Notes: a model not told the origin generated them from the letters alone. A stretch of 64,000 nt of DNA from Serinicoccus marinus DSM 15273 (GCF_008386315.1 NZ_CP043808.1:3224001-3288000); one strand, 5' to 3'. Positions 8,228 to 16,943 are shown, counted from the stretch's first letter. Numbers and translations: made by a program.

Positions 8228-9556
8228 ATGGCGACGGTGCCGACCGAGACGAGCACGGATGAGCGCGCAGCACCGCTGGTGGCCAAGCACCTGCGGGTGC
8301 CGTTCATCCTGCTGCTGCTGTGCTTCGCGGCCTGGGGGATGGCCGCCAACCTGACCGACATCCTCGTCGGGGTCTTCCGCGGCATCTTCGACATGTCGAA
8401 CTTCCAGTCATCACTGGTGCAGTTCGCCTACTACGGCGCCTACTTCCTGCTGGCCATCCCGGCGGCCTTCATCAACTCCCGCTTCGGCTTCAAGGCCGGC
8501 GTGCTGGTGGGCCTGGGGCTCGCGGCTCTCGGTGGCTTCCTCTTCATCCCGGCGAGCCAGATGCTCGCCTACAACATGTTCCTGCTGGCGCTCTTCGTGC
8601 TGGCCGCGGGGCTGTCCATCCTGGAGACCTCGGCCAACCCCTTCGTCATCGCGATGGGCGACGAGGCGAGCTCGACCCAGCGGCTCAACCTGGCGCAGTC
8701 CTTCAACCCGGTCGGGGCCAACCTCGGCGTGCTCATGGGTGCGGTGCTCATCCTGCCCAACCTCACGCCGGAGGAGAGCAAGACGATCATGAGCGAGGCC
8801 GAGCTCCTCGCCGCGCAGGAGGCGGACCTCTTCCAGGTGCTGCGTCCCTACGTCTTCATCGCCAGCGTGCTCGTGCTCATCTGGCTGCTCATCGCCTTCC
8901 GCAAGATGCACCTGCCCACGCAGCCGGAGGCGGTCGACCTCACCTCCGGCGGGGGCGGGACCTTCGCCCGGCTGTGGGCCAACCGGCACTACCGCTACGG
9001 CGTGGTCGCGCAGTTCTTCAACGTCGCGGCCCAGACCTGCACCTGGACGTTCACGATCCTCTACGCCCAGGACGTCGTGGGGCTCAGCCAGGACGCCGCG
9101 GGCTGGTGGCTGCAGGCCAGCCTGCTGATCTTCCTGGTCTCGCGCTTCGTCATGACCTGGCTGCTGGGCATCTTCCGGCCGGCCAAGCTGCTGCTCGTCA
9201 TGGCGCTCTTCGGCGCCGCCTGCTGCCTGACCTCGATGTTCGTGCTCAACATCGTGGGCCTCATCGCGGTCGTGGCCATCTCGGCCGGACTGTCGCTGAT
9301 GTTCCCGACGATCTACGGCCTGGCGCTGCAGGGGCTCGGCCCGGACGCGAAGTTCGGCTCCGCGGGCCTCGTCATGGCGATCCTCGGTGGGGCGCTCATC
9401 CCGATGGTGCACGCGGCGGTCATGGACGTGTCGGGTTCGGCGATGGGGTATGTCGTTCCCGGCGTCTGTCTGGCGCTGGTCGCCTGCTATGCGGTCTTCG
9501 ACCTGCGCAACACGCGGCCCGCACCCGGGTCGACGCCCGAGACGGTGGAGGCCTGA
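8228..9556 (+). CDS. FucP-type sugar:proton symporter (MFS)
   Basis: A 442-residue MFS permease with about 12 hydrophobic helices. LETSANPFVIAMG in the middle of the N-half and the SFNPVGANLGVLMGA segment are hallmark FHS/FucP family sequences, which import L-fucose or related hexoses with protons. It starts at ATG 8228 with a strong GAAGGAGG site. It is followed after one base by a sugar-binding lipoprotein gene, forming an unusual transporter pair. Confidence 0.85.
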   Translation: MATVPTETSTDERAAPLVAKHLRVPFILLLLCFAAWGMAANLTDILVGVFRGIFDMSNFQSSLVQFAYYGAYFLLAIPAAFINSRFGFKAGVLVGLGLAALGGFLFIPASQMLAYNMFLLALFVLAAGLSILETSANPFVIAMGDEASSTQRLNLAQSFNPVGANLGVLMGAVLILPNLTPEESKTIMSEAELLAAQEADLFQVLRPYVFIASVLVLIWLLIAFRKMHLPTQPEAVDLTSGGGGTFARLWANRHYRYGVVAQFFNVAAQTCTWTFTILYAQDVVGLSQDAAGWWLQASLLIFLVSRFVMTWLLGIFRPAKLLLVMALFGAACCLTSMFVLNIVGLIAVVAISAGLSLMFPTIYGLALQGLGPDAKFGSAGLVMAILGGALIPMVHAAVMDVSGSAMGYVVPGVCLALVACYAVFDLRNTRPAPGSTPETVEA

Positions 9557-9569
9557 GGTGAGGACGAGC

Positions 9570-10568
9570 ATGCGGACCACGACGCGGGTGGTGCTGCTGA
9601 CCGGCACCCTCCTGGCCGGGACGGCGCTGAGCGGGTGCACGGGCGAGGAGCAGGAGCCGGTGACCGTCGGACTCATCACCAAGCAGGAGGAGAACCCCTA
9701 CTGGGTCGAGATGCGGGAGGTGGCCGAGGAGACGGCCGAGGAGCTCGACGTCGAGCTGCTCACCGCGACCGGCACCAGCGACACCGACGTGGCCTCCCAG
9801 GAAGCCGCGATCGCGGACATGGTGGAGCAGGGCGCCGACGGCATCCTCATCGCGCCCACCGACGCCGAGGCGCTCGACCCGGCCATCACCGCCGCGCGGG
9901 AGGCGGGGGTGCTCGTCGTCGCCGTGGACACCCCGACCGATCCCCCGGAGGCGGTCGACGCGACCTTCGCCACGGACAACGAGCGGGCCGGCGAGCTGAT
10001 CGGCGAGTATGCCGCGGCCAAGGCCGAGGAGCTCGGCCTCGACCCCCAGATCGTCACCCTCGACCTCACGCCAGGCGTCAGCACGGGTGAGGAGCGGCAT
10101 ACCGGCTTCCTGTCCGGCTTCGGGGTCGAGGAGGGCGACGAGGTGGTCGTGGCCTCGGTGGACACCGAGGGAGACCGCGACAACGCGGCGGTCGCGATGA
10201 CGCAGGTGCTCGCCGACCACCCGGACGTCAACGTGGTCTACACGGTGAACGAGCCGGCGGCGCTCGGGGCGCTGGCCGCGCTCGAGGACGCCGGTGCCGA
10301 CATGGACGAGATCGTCGTGGTGTCGGTCGACGGCGGGTGCCGGACGATGCGGGAGGGCGTGCGCCCCGGGCTGATCGACGCGACCGCGTCGCAGTACCCG
10401 CAGAACATGGCGCGCGAGGGCGTGGAGGCGATCGTCGACGCGGTGCGCGAGGGCGATGAGCCGACCGGCTACCTCGACACCGGGACCGAGCTGATCAGCG
10501 ACCACCCCGCAGAGGGCGTGGAGTCGCGCCGGGTCGAGTTCGGGGTGCGGACCTGCTGGGGGTCCTAG
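9570..10568 (+). CDS. Sugar-binding lipoprotein (ABC-type, orphan)
   Basis: A 332-residue lipoprotein with a lipobox (LSGC near residue 21) and a type I periplasmic sugar-binding fold. Features include TVGLITKQEENPYWVEM, GADGILIAPTDAEAL, and VSVDGG near the C-terminus, similar to ribose/fructose-binding proteins. No ABC ATPase or permease gene is adjacent; it is paired with an MFS symporter instead. It may feed a distant ABC transporter or act as a sensor. A GTG at 9558 is an alternative start. Confidence 0.8.
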   Translation: MRTTTRVVLLTGTLLAGTALSGCTGEEQEPVTVGLITKQEENPYWVEMREVAEETAEELDVELLTATGTSDTDVASQEAAIADMVEQGADGILIAPTDAEALDPAITAAREAGVLVVAVDTPTDPPEAVDATFATDNERAGELIGEYAAAKAEELGLDPQIVTLDLTPGVSTGEERHTGFLSGFGVEEGDEVVVASVDTEGDRDNAAVAMTQVLADHPDVNVVYTVNEPAALGALAALEDAGADMDEIVVVSVDGGCRTMREGVRPGLIDATASQYPQNMAREGVEAIVDAVREGDEPTGYLDTGTELISDHPAEGVESRRVEFGVRTCWGS

Positions 10569-10598
10569 GACCTCAGCAGGTGATGCGCCGAGCCGGGC

Positions 10599-10721
10599 TC
10601 AGCGGGTGCTGCGCTGCGCGGCGGTCGGCCAGGCGACCACGGCGGCGCTGCGCGTCGCGGGGAGAGAACGGATGTCGTGGCGGGAGCCGGCGACCATGAG
10701 CGAGAGCAGGAACTTGGCCAT
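10599..10721 (-). CDS. Possible 40-residue small protein
   Basis: A short frame beginning MAKFLLSLMVAGSRHDIR, preceded by a GTAGAGG sequence that could serve as a ribosome binding site. It lies between the sugar-binding lipoprotein and a LysR gene in a stretch otherwise without coding sequence. No family is recognised. It could be chance. Confidence 0.25.
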   Translation of the reverse strand: MAKFLLSLMVAGSRHDIRSLPATRSAAVVAWPTAAQRSTR

Positions 10722-10798
10722 GCCTCTACGATCCGGCAGCAGCCACCCATACGTCCAATGTCGGTCGTGACCCCAAATCATGCGCTAGCGTCATAGGT

Positions 10799-11731
10799 AT
10801 GGACGTCGCTTCCCTGCGTTGGTTCCAACTCGTCGCCGACGGGGTGACCGTCACCGAGGTGAGCGAGATCGAGATGGTCTCCCAACCCGCGGTCTCGCGG
10901 GCCCTCGGCCGGCTGGAGCAGGAGGTGGGGGCTCCGCTGCTGCGCCGCGAGGGGCGGGTGCTGCGGATGACCCACGCCGGCACCGTCTTCAAGCGGCACG
11001 TCGACGGGGTGCTGCACCAGCTCGACGACGGGCTCGCCGCAGTCCACCAGCTCCTCGACCCGGAGACGGGCACCGTCACCGTCGCCTTCCAACCCTCGCT
11101 CGGGACGTGGCTCGTCCCCGACCTCGTCACGAGCTTCCGCGCCGAGCACCCGGTCGTGCGGCTCGACCTGCGGTCCAAGGAGGACGAGACGCTCGCGGCG
11201 GTCGGGGCGCACAGCGCGGTCGACCTGGAGCTGTCCACCCTGCGCCCGCACCCGGGCGAGGACCAGCCACGCTGGCGGGCGCTCGTGGCCGAGCCGCTGC
11301 GCCTCCTCGTCGGGCCAGAGCACCGGCTCGTCGGGCGGTCCCGGGCCGAGCTCGCCGAGGTGGCGCAGGATCCGTTCGTCGCCATGGTGCCGACCTCGGT
11401 GCTGCGCAAGCACACCGACCAGCTGTGCCGCGAGGCCGGCTTCGCGCCCGAGGTCGCCTTCGTCGCCGCCGACCTGCCCACGCTGCGGGGGTATGTCGCG
11501 GCCGGGCTCGGGGTCGCGGTCGCGCCGACGGGGTGGGGCGGCTCGGTCGCAGCCCCCGTGGCCGGGCTGCACGTGCTCGAGCTGAGCGACCGCACCGCGA
11601 CCCGGGACGTCGGGCTGTCCTGGGCCCCCGGCCGCCGGCTGCTGCCCGCGGCCCAGCTCTTCCGCCGCCACGTCCTCGACCGCGCCGAGGCCGGCCTCCT
11701 ACCGCGCCCGGTGCCCCCGACCGACACCTGA
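10799..11731 (+). CDS. LysR-family transcriptional regulator
   Basis: A 310-residue LysR-type regulator. The HTH is VTVTEVSEIEMVSQPAVSRALGRLE split over two helices, followed by GAPLLRREGRVLRMTHAG and an effector-binding domain. Almost no leader separates a plausible promoter from the ATG at 10799, so the transcript may be leaderless. Neighbouring genes give no clear target. Confidence 0.85.
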   Translation: MDVASLRWFQLVADGVTVTEVSEIEMVSQPAVSRALGRLEQEVGAPLLRREGRVLRMTHAGTVFKRHVDGVLHQLDDGLAAVHQLLDPETGTVTVAFQPSLGTWLVPDLVTSFRAEHPVVRLDLRSKEDETLAAVGAHSAVDLELSTLRPHPGEDQPRWRALVAEPLRLLVGPEHRLVGRSRAELAEVAQDPFVAMVPTSVLRKHTDQLCREAGFAPEVAFVAADLPTLRGYVAAGLGVAVAPTGWGGSVAAPVAGLHVLELSDRTATRDVGLSWAPGRRLLPAAQLFRRHVLDRAEAGLLPRPVPPTDT

Positions 11732-11739
11732 CTCCCCCC

Positions 11740-11818
11740 ACCGAGCGCACGGTATGCACCCAGCGGCCGCGCGCTCTGCGCGGACCGACCGCACGGTATG
11801 AGGCAGAACCGGCCGCGC
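11740..11818. repeat. Imperfect direct repeat in a convergent intergenic gap
   Basis: Two imperfect copies of a unit built around CGCACGGTATG followed by CGGCCGCGCG lie head to tail between the convergent LysR and ankyrin genes. The gap also contains two of the genome's abundant GGTATG words. Function unknown; possibly part of transcript ends. Confidence 0.35.
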
Positions 11819-11824
11819 GGTGTG

Positions 11825-12214
11825 TCAGGCGAGCAGGTCCTCGCGGCCGAAGATGGCAGCCGTCTCCCGCGCGGTCGGCTGCCCGGCCTCGGGGTCGGCG
11901 CCGTGCCGCAGCAGGGTCGCGACCACCTCCGCCTCGCCCTTGAAGACCGCCCCGGCGAGCGGCGACTGACCCCGGTCGTTGAGCCGGTCGACGTCGGCGC
12001 CGCGGTCGGCGAGCTCCGCGACCGTGGACGGATGCCCGTGGTAGGCCGCCAGCATGAGCAGCGTGTTGCCCGCCGGGTCGGTGAGGTCGACCGGGGCGCC
12101 GGCGTCGACATACGCCGCCAGCCGCTCGGTGTCCCCCGCCCGGGCGAGGTCGAAGAGCGCGTGCGCGAGCTCCACCGCCGCTGCGGCGGGATCGGGCTGC
12201 TCGGAGTCGGTCAT
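11825..12214 (-). CDS. Ankyrin-repeat protein
   Basis: A 129-residue protein made of about three ankyrin repeats (DPAGNTLLMLAAYHGHPSTV and NDRGQSPLAGAVFKGEAEVV are two). Such small ankyrin proteins mediate protein contacts and are common in Actinobacteria. ATG at 12214. It is followed, with the same orientation upstream, by the metal exporter gene. Confidence 0.8.
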   Translation of the reverse strand: MTDSEQPDPAAAAVELAHALFDLARAGDTERLAAYVDAGAPVDLTDPAGNTLLMLAAYHGHPSTVAELADRGADVDRLNDRGQSPLAGAVFKGEAEVVATLLRHGADPEAGQPTARETAAIFGREDLLA

Positions 12215-12234
12215 GGTCGCGCAGCCTACGTGGG

Positions 12235-13158
12235 TCAGCGGTGGTGCTCGTGCTCGTGCTCGGCGTGCTGCGGCGGCTCGAGCTGGAAGGTCGAGTGCTC
12301 CACGCTGACGTCGAAGTGGCCCGCGACGCAGGTCTGCAGCGCATCCAGCATCTGCGGGGCGTGGCCGTCCTCGAAGCAGCCGGACTCCACCACCACGTGG
12401 GCCGTGAGGACCGGGGTGCCGGTGCCGATGCGGGAGGCGTGCAGGTCGTGCACGTCGAGCACGTGGTCGACCCCGAGGATGTGCTCGCGCACCTCGGTGA
12501 GGTCCAGCCCCGGGGGCACGGACTCCAGCAGCACGCTGCCCGCCTCGCGCAGGATGGAGACCGCACGCGGGATGATGAGCAGGGCGATCACCAGACCTGC
12601 GACGGCGTCCGCCCTGGTCCAACCCAGGGTCTGGATGAGCACGGCCGAGACGATGACCGCGACCGACCCCAGCGCGTCAGCGGCCACCTCGAGGAAGGCC
12701 GCGCGCAGGTTGAGATTGCTGTCCCGCCCGCCGGCCAGGATGAGCAGGGAGGCGATGTTGCCGAGCAGCCCGACGACACCGAAGACCAGCAGCAGTCCGC
12801 CGGTCACCTCGGTCGGCTCGCTGCTCAGCAACCGCTGGACACCCTCCACGACGGCGTAGATCCCGACCGCCAGGAGGACCGTCGCCTGCGCCCCCGCCCC
12901 CAGCACCTCCGCCCGCGCGAAGCCCCAGGTGCGCCGCTGCGACGGGGGCCGGGCCATGAGCCGCGCGGCGAGCAGGGCGATGAGCAGGCCACCGGCGTCG
13001 GTGAGCATGTGCCCGGCATCCACGAGCAGCGCCAGACTGCCGGTGAGCACCGAGCCGACCACCTCGGCCACGAGGATCGTGGCGGTGATGAGGAAGGCCA
13101 GCAGGAGTCGTGTGCTGCTCGCCCCGGCCGCGTGGTCGTGGCTGGGCTCGGCGCTCAT
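12235..13158 (-). CDS. Cation diffusion facilitator metal exporter (CzcD-like)
   Basis: A 307-residue CDF transporter with six hydrophobic helices. Metal-site motifs are HMLTDAG (H and D in TM2) and AADALGS (TM5). A cytoplasmic C-terminal domain ends in a His-rich tail (HAEHEHEHHR), and the N-terminus also has His (PSHDHAAG). It exports Zn or a related divalent metal against protons. A CsoR-type operator lies just upstream, which suggests metal induction. The start at 13158 is chosen over upstream in-frame codons that would overlap the operator. Confidence 0.85.
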   Translation of the reverse strand: MSAEPSHDHAAGASSTRLLLAFLITATILVAEVVGSVLTGSLALLVDAGHMLTDAGGLLIALLAARLMARPPSQRRTWGFARAEVLGAGAQATVLLAVGIYAVVEGVQRLLSSEPTEVTGGLLLVFGVVGLLGNIASLLILAGGRDSNLNLRAAFLEVAADALGSVAVIVSAVLIQTLGWTRADAVAGLVIALLIIPRAVSILREAGSVLLESVPPGLDLTEVREHILGVDHVLDVHDLHASRIGTGTPVLTAHVVVESGCFEDGHAPQMLDALQTCVAGHFDVSVEHSTFQLEPPQHAEHEHEHHR

Positions 13159-13183
13159 GGTCCGAGTATGACACAGGATAGGC

Positions 13184-13200
13184 ATACCCCCCAAGGGTAT
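13184..13200. promoter_or_regulatory. CsoR/FrmR-family type operator
   Basis: ATACCCCCCAAGGGTAT is an inverted repeat (ATACCC/GGGTAT) with a C/G tract flanked by A/T, the form bound by CsoR-family repressors that sense Cu(I), Ni/Co or related signals. It lies 26 bases upstream of the CDF exporter start and in the shared gap with the divergent HEAT-repeat gene. No csoR gene is in the window, so the repressor must be encoded elsewhere. Confidence 0.6.
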
Positions 13201-13213
13201 AAATCCGCTTGAC

Positions 13214-13230
13214 CCTCACGCCGCGTGAGG
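13214..13230. promoter_or_regulatory. Perfect inverted repeat CCTCACG-N3-CGTGAGG
   Basis: A 7-bp perfect inverted repeat 14 bases from the CsoR-type site, on the side of the HEAT-repeat gene. It could be a second operator or a 5' hairpin of the HEAT gene transcript. Confidence 0.4.
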
Positions 13231-13283
13231 AATGAGGATAAGAGCAGACGCGTTCCGCGTCGGAGCACACGAAGGAGAGACCA

Positions 13284-14081
13284 GTGACCACCCTGGAGCA
13301 GGCCCGCCGGGCCGTGTACGACGTCAGCCCCACCACCCGCCAGCGTGCCGCCGTGCACCTCGGGACGCACGGTGACGACTCGCACACGGCCGAGCTCGTC
13401 GCGCTCCTCGTCGCCGAGCCCGACTTCTTCGTGCGCGAGACGCTGACGTGGGCGGTCTGCCGCCACCCGCGGGTGGCGCTGCCGCACCTGCTGGCGGCCC
13501 TGGACTCCTCCCCGGGGTCCCGCGTGCAGGTGCTGCACGCGCTGAGCAAGATCCAGGCGCCCGAGGCGGTGGCGCGCATCCTGCCCTTCGCCGAGGACGA
13601 CGACCCCGCCGTCGCGATGAAGGCGTGGTGGGCGCTCGGCCGCACCGGCACCCCGGAGGCCGCGCCTGCCCTGCTGCCCCATCTCGGCCGCGGTGGCGAG
13701 TTGCTCCAGCGCGAGCTCTCGCGCGCGCTGGAGCAACTCGGTGAACCCGGCGTGACAGGCCTGGCCGCCGCGCTCGCGGACGACGACGTCGAGGTCAGGC
13801 TGCACGCCGCCCGCGCCCTCGTGCTGGTCGGCGACCCCGCCGCCCGACCCGCCGCCGCGGCCCTCGTCGCCGCCGCCGAGGGTGACGAGCGGGAGGTCGC
13901 GATGGTCGCCCTCGAGGCGCTGGCGGCGCTCGACAGTCCCGAGGTGGAGCCGGCGCTGGAGCGGCTGCGCGACGGCGAGGACAGGTTCCGCTCGCTCACC
14001 GCGCAGTGGCTCCTGGCCGACCGCGCCGAGCGTTCCGCTCGACGACTGAGCACCGGTCTCCTCGACGGCGACTGCCTCTGA
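13284..14081 (+). CDS. HEAT-repeat protein
   Basis: A 265-residue all-helical protein with HEAT/PBS-lyase-like repeats along its whole length (for example VAMKAWWALGRTGTPEAAP, and VEVRLHAARALVLVGDPAA). It starts with GTG at 13284 after GAAGGAG. It is divergent from the metal exporter and shares its CsoR-type operator region, so a role in metal stress is possible. The direct partner is unknown. Confidence 0.75.
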   Translation: MTTLEQARRAVYDVSPTTRQRAAVHLGTHGDDSHTAELVALLVAEPDFFVRETLTWAVCRHPRVALPHLLAALDSSPGSRVQVLHALSKIQAPEAVARILPFAEDDDPAVAMKAWWALGRTGTPEAAPALLPHLGRGGELLQRELSRALEQLGEPGVTGLAAALADDDVEVRLHAARALVLVGDPAARPAAAALVAAAEGDEREVAMVALEALAALDSPEVEPALERLRDGEDRFRSLTAQWLLADRAERSARRLSTGLLDGDCL

Positions 14082-14104
14082 GGTGGTCGCCGTCGGCATA
14101 CCGG

Positions 14105-14157
14105 CAACCACTCGCGGCGCTCGGTCGGTGTGAGGACAACCACTCGCGACGCTCGGT
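14105..14157. repeat. Tandem 21-bp direct repeat
   Basis: CAACCACTCGCGGCGCTCGGT at 14105-14125 recurs at 14137-14157 with one mismatch, a 32-bp period (three helical turns). It lies directly upstream of the AAA ATPase gene and may be a paired regulator site. Confidence 0.45.
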
Positions 14158-14160
14158 GGG

Positions 14161-15453
14161 ATGTCGGTGGTGAGCCCTAGCGTCGCGGGCATGTACTCGA
14201 CCGTCGCCGTCAGCGGCTACCGCTCGCTGCGCGACGCGGTGCTGCCGCTGGGCGACCTCACCGTGATCACGGGCGCCAACGGCTCGGGCAAGAGCAGCGT
14301 CTACCGGGCGCTGCGCCTGCTCGGCTCCTGCGGGCGCGGCGAGGCGGTGCACGCGCTGGCGCAGGAGGGTGGCCTGGGCTCGGTCCTCTGGGCCGGGCCG
14401 GAGTCGCTCGTGCAGGCACGACGCGGGTATGCCGTGGAGGGCACCATGCGGTCCGGTCCCGTCTCGCTCCGACTCGGGGTGGGTGGGCAGGACGACGAGC
14501 TGTCCTACCTCGTCGACCTCGGCATCCCGGTCCAGTCGCAGACCCCGCTGCTGCACACCGGTGACCCCGACCCGCGACCGACGCTGTTCAACCGCGATCC
14601 GGAGATCAAGCGCGAGGTGGTCTGGCGGGGGCCGGTGATGCGCCCCGCACGGCAGGTCGCCCGACGCCGCCACCAGCGGGTGGAGATGCGCGACGACGAG
14701 GGACGCTGGGGCCAGGCCCCGGCGAGCCTGCCACCCTGGACCAGCCTGTTGACCGAGGTGGTCGACCCGCACGGGGCTCCCGAGCTGTGGGCGGTGCGGG
14801 ACGCGCTGCAGACGTGGCGCTTCTACGACGGCTTCCGGGTGGATGCCGCCGCCCCCGCCCGTCGCCCGCAGGTGGGCACCCGCACCTGGTCGCTCGCCGA
14901 GGACGGCTCCGACGTCGCCGCGGCCCTGCAGACCATCCGGGAGGACTCCCGGTCCCTCCTGGACGACGCGGTCTCCGACGCCTTCGACGGCGCCCGGCTC
15001 TCGGTGGCGGAGTCCCACGGCCTGTTCGACCTCGAGGTGCACCAGCCCGGGATGCTGCGGCCGCTGCGATCCGCCGAGCTGTCCGACGGCACCCTGCGCT
15101 ACCTGCTGTGGCTCGCGGCCCTGCTCACCCCGATCCCACCGCGGCTCCTCGCGCTCAACGAGCCCGAGACGAGCCTGCACCCCAGCCTGGTGCCGCCGTT
15201 GGCCCGCGCGGCGGCGACGGCGTCGCGGCGCACCCAGGTCGTCGTCGTCACCCACTCGCGGCACCTGGTCGACGCCCTCGCCGAGGCCGTCCGCGAGCAG
15301 CGGGGCCTGGACGAGGACCCCCGTGACCTCGAGCCGGAGCCCGACGAGCTGGTCCCGCTGCGTCTGCACGAGCTGACCAAGGACCTGGGCGAGACCGTCG
15401 TCGCGGGCCAGGGCCTGCTCACGACCCCGGCCTGGGAGTGGGGCCGGAGATGA
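14161..15453 (+). CDS. AAA-family (RecF/OLD-like) ATPase
   Basis: A 430-residue SMC-like ATPase. Walker A is ITGANGSGKSSVYRAL near residue 40, and the C-terminal Walker B/D-loop region is LLALNEPETSLHPSL followed by VVVVTHSRHLVDAL. This is the AAA_15/AAA_21 layout found in stand-alone ATPases linked to DNA repair or defence. No partner nuclease gene is adjacent. A second ATG at 14191 gives MYSTVAVSGYRSL, a family-like N-terminus, and may be the true start. Confidence 0.8.
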   Translation: MSVVSPSVAGMYSTVAVSGYRSLRDAVLPLGDLTVITGANGSGKSSVYRALRLLGSCGRGEAVHALAQEGGLGSVLWAGPESLVQARRGYAVEGTMRSGPVSLRLGVGGQDDELSYLVDLGIPVQSQTPLLHTGDPDPRPTLFNRDPEIKREVVWRGPVMRPARQVARRRHQRVEMRDDEGRWGQAPASLPPWTSLLTEVVDPHGAPELWAVRDALQTWRFYDGFRVDAAAPARRPQVGTRTWSLAEDGSDVAAALQTIREDSRSLLDDAVSDAFDGARLSVAESHGLFDLEVHQPGMLRPLRSAELSDGTLRYLLWLAALLTPIPPRLLALNEPETSLHPSLVPPLARAAATASRRTQVVVVTHSRHLVDALAEAVREQRGLDEDPRDLEPEPDELVPLRLHELTKDLGETVVAGQGLLTTPAWEWGRR

Positions 15454-15462
15454 GTGCCACGC

Positions 15463-15502
15463 TCTTCGCGCTCGCGAAGACGCAGGTCAGAGGCCCTTTT
15501 TT
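15463..15502 (+). terminator. Possible terminator after the ATPase gene
   Basis: A perfect 16-base palindrome CTTCGCGCTCGCGAAG (15463-15478) follows the stop codon and is trailed after some 18 bases by a run of six T (15497-15502). The hairpin and T run are further apart than in a standard terminator, so this is tentative. Confidence 0.35.
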
Positions 15503-15532
15503 ATGGCGGCCCCCGCGTGACACAGTCCTTCC

Positions 15533-15997
15533 GTGGACGTCTCGATCCGCCCCTACGCCCCGGACGACCGTGACGCCGTCCTGTCCCTCGCGGCACGGCT
15601 CACCACGGCGACGGCGCCGTGGCGGGACCCGGTCGCGGTGCGGCGCACGGTCACCGCCTGGGTGACCGAGGCGCTCGACGTCGTCGACCCGGAGACCGGG
15701 CCGGTCTGGGTGGCGCTGGACGGGGACGCGGTCGTCGGCGTCGTGCATGCCGGCACGCGAGCGCACTGGTCGGGTGAGGTCGACGCCTATGTCGGCGAGC
15801 TGGTGGTGGCGCCGACGCACGAGCGCACCGGGACGGGACGCCGACTCATGTCCAGGGCCGAGGGGTGGGCGCGCGAGCGGGGGCATACCCGGCTGACGCT
15901 CGAGACCGGGGCCACCAACACCGCGGCGCGGTCGTTCTACGCGGCGCTGGGCTACGTCACCGAGGAGGTCGTGCTGACCCGCGACCTCGGCGGGTGA
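15533..15997 (+). CDS. GNAT-family N-acetyltransferase
   Basis: A 154-residue acetyltransferase. The acetyl-CoA binding segment is ELVVAPTHERTGTGRRLM, followed by a C-terminal TNTAARSFYAALGY motif. It starts with GTG at 15533. The acceptor substrate is unknown. Confidence 0.8.
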   Translation: MDVSIRPYAPDDRDAVLSLAARLTTATAPWRDPVAVRRTVTAWVTEALDVVDPETGPVWVALDGDAVVGVVHAGTRAHWSGEVDAYVGELVVAPTHERTGTGRRLMSRAEGWARERGHTRLTLETGATNTAARSFYAALGYVTEEVVLTRDLGG

Positions 15998-16034
15998 GCA
16001 CCCGTGACGACCCGTGGCCAGGCGGTTCGAGACC

Positions 16035-16859
16035 TCAGGGGGCCGCCGGCAGGTCGTCCACCGGTGTGATCTGCGGGCGCTTGGGCACGCGGTTGTCGCC
16101 CGAGCTCTCGCCGCGGATGCGCCGCCGGATCCAGGGCCGCAGGTGGGCGGCGACCCACTCCCGGTCCGCCTGCAGCGACTCGATGCGGCGAAGCGGTGGC
16201 GCCGCCTCCAGCGGCGTGGTCCAGTCGAGCTCCTGCTCCAGGCCGAGGGTCCACAGCGCCTGCGACGCGATCCGGGTATGCCCCTCGCTGCTGAAGTGGA
16301 TGCGGTCCGGACCCCACATCCGGGCGTCGTGCAGGGCGCGCAGGGTGTAGACGTCGACGACGAAGGACCCGGTGCGCTGGCCGACCGCCCACAGGTGGGC
16401 GGTGTACTCCACCATGCGTGGGTGGACCCGGTTGACCAGCGGCGCCCAGGAGACGTCCGGAGCGGTGACGAGTATGACATCGGCGCCCGTCTCCCGGATG
16501 CGCAGCGTGGCCTCCTCCAGCCGCTCCATGACGGCGGGCAGCGACACCCGGGGCCGCAGCACGTCGTTGCCGCCGGCCGAGAGGCTGACCAGGTCGGGGC
16601 GCAGCGCCAGGGCGGGCTCGAGCTGCTCACCGATGACGGCGTCGATGAGGCGCCCGCGGATCGCGAGGTTGGCGTAGCCGAAGGGCCGGTCGAGCTCGGC
16701 GTTGCGGGCGGCGAGTGCCGCCGCGACACGGTCGGCCCAGCCGACGTGGTCGTCCGGGCGGTCGGGATGGGCGTCGACGAGGCCCTCGGTGAAGGAGTCC
16801 CCCAGGGCCACGAAGCGCTCCCAGACCCGCGGTTGCGGGGAGTCAGGGCGTGTGGGCAT
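16035..16859 (-). CDS. SGNH/GDSL-family hydrolase
   Basis: A 274-residue esterase/lipase-like enzyme. Block I is FVALGDSFTEG (catalytic Ser), the Asn lies in SAGGNDVL, and Asp/His are in GPDRIHFSSEGHTRIA. No signal peptide, so it is probably cytoplasmic. A 13-bp palindrome shared with the FucP-like gene promoter sits 18 bases upstream of the start. Confidence 0.85.
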   Translation of the reverse strand: MPTRPDSPQPRVWERFVALGDSFTEGLVDAHPDRPDDHVGWADRVAAALAARNAELDRPFGYANLAIRGRLIDAVIGEQLEPALALRPDLVSLSAGGNDVLRPRVSLPAVMERLEEATLRIRETGADVILVTAPDVSWAPLVNRVHPRMVEYTAHLWAVGQRTGSFVVDVYTLRALHDARMWGPDRIHFSSEGHTRIASQALWTLGLEQELDWTTPLEAAPPLRRIESLQADREWVAAHLRPWIRRRIRGESSGDNRVPKRPQITPVDDLPAAP

Positions 16860-16876
16860 ACCGGCAGGATAGGAAC

Positions 16877-16889
16877 TGACGCTGCGTCA
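16877..16889. promoter_or_regulatory. 13-bp palindrome upstream of the SGNH hydrolase
   Basis: TGACGCTGCGTCA differs from the site at 8203-8215 by one base in the spacer and has the same close position before a start codon. The two genes may share a repressor. Confidence 0.45.
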
Positions 16890-16943
16890 AGCGGAAGCCG
16901 GACCCGGCGTGGCGACCTCCCCCACGGCATGGTGCCGGGACGC

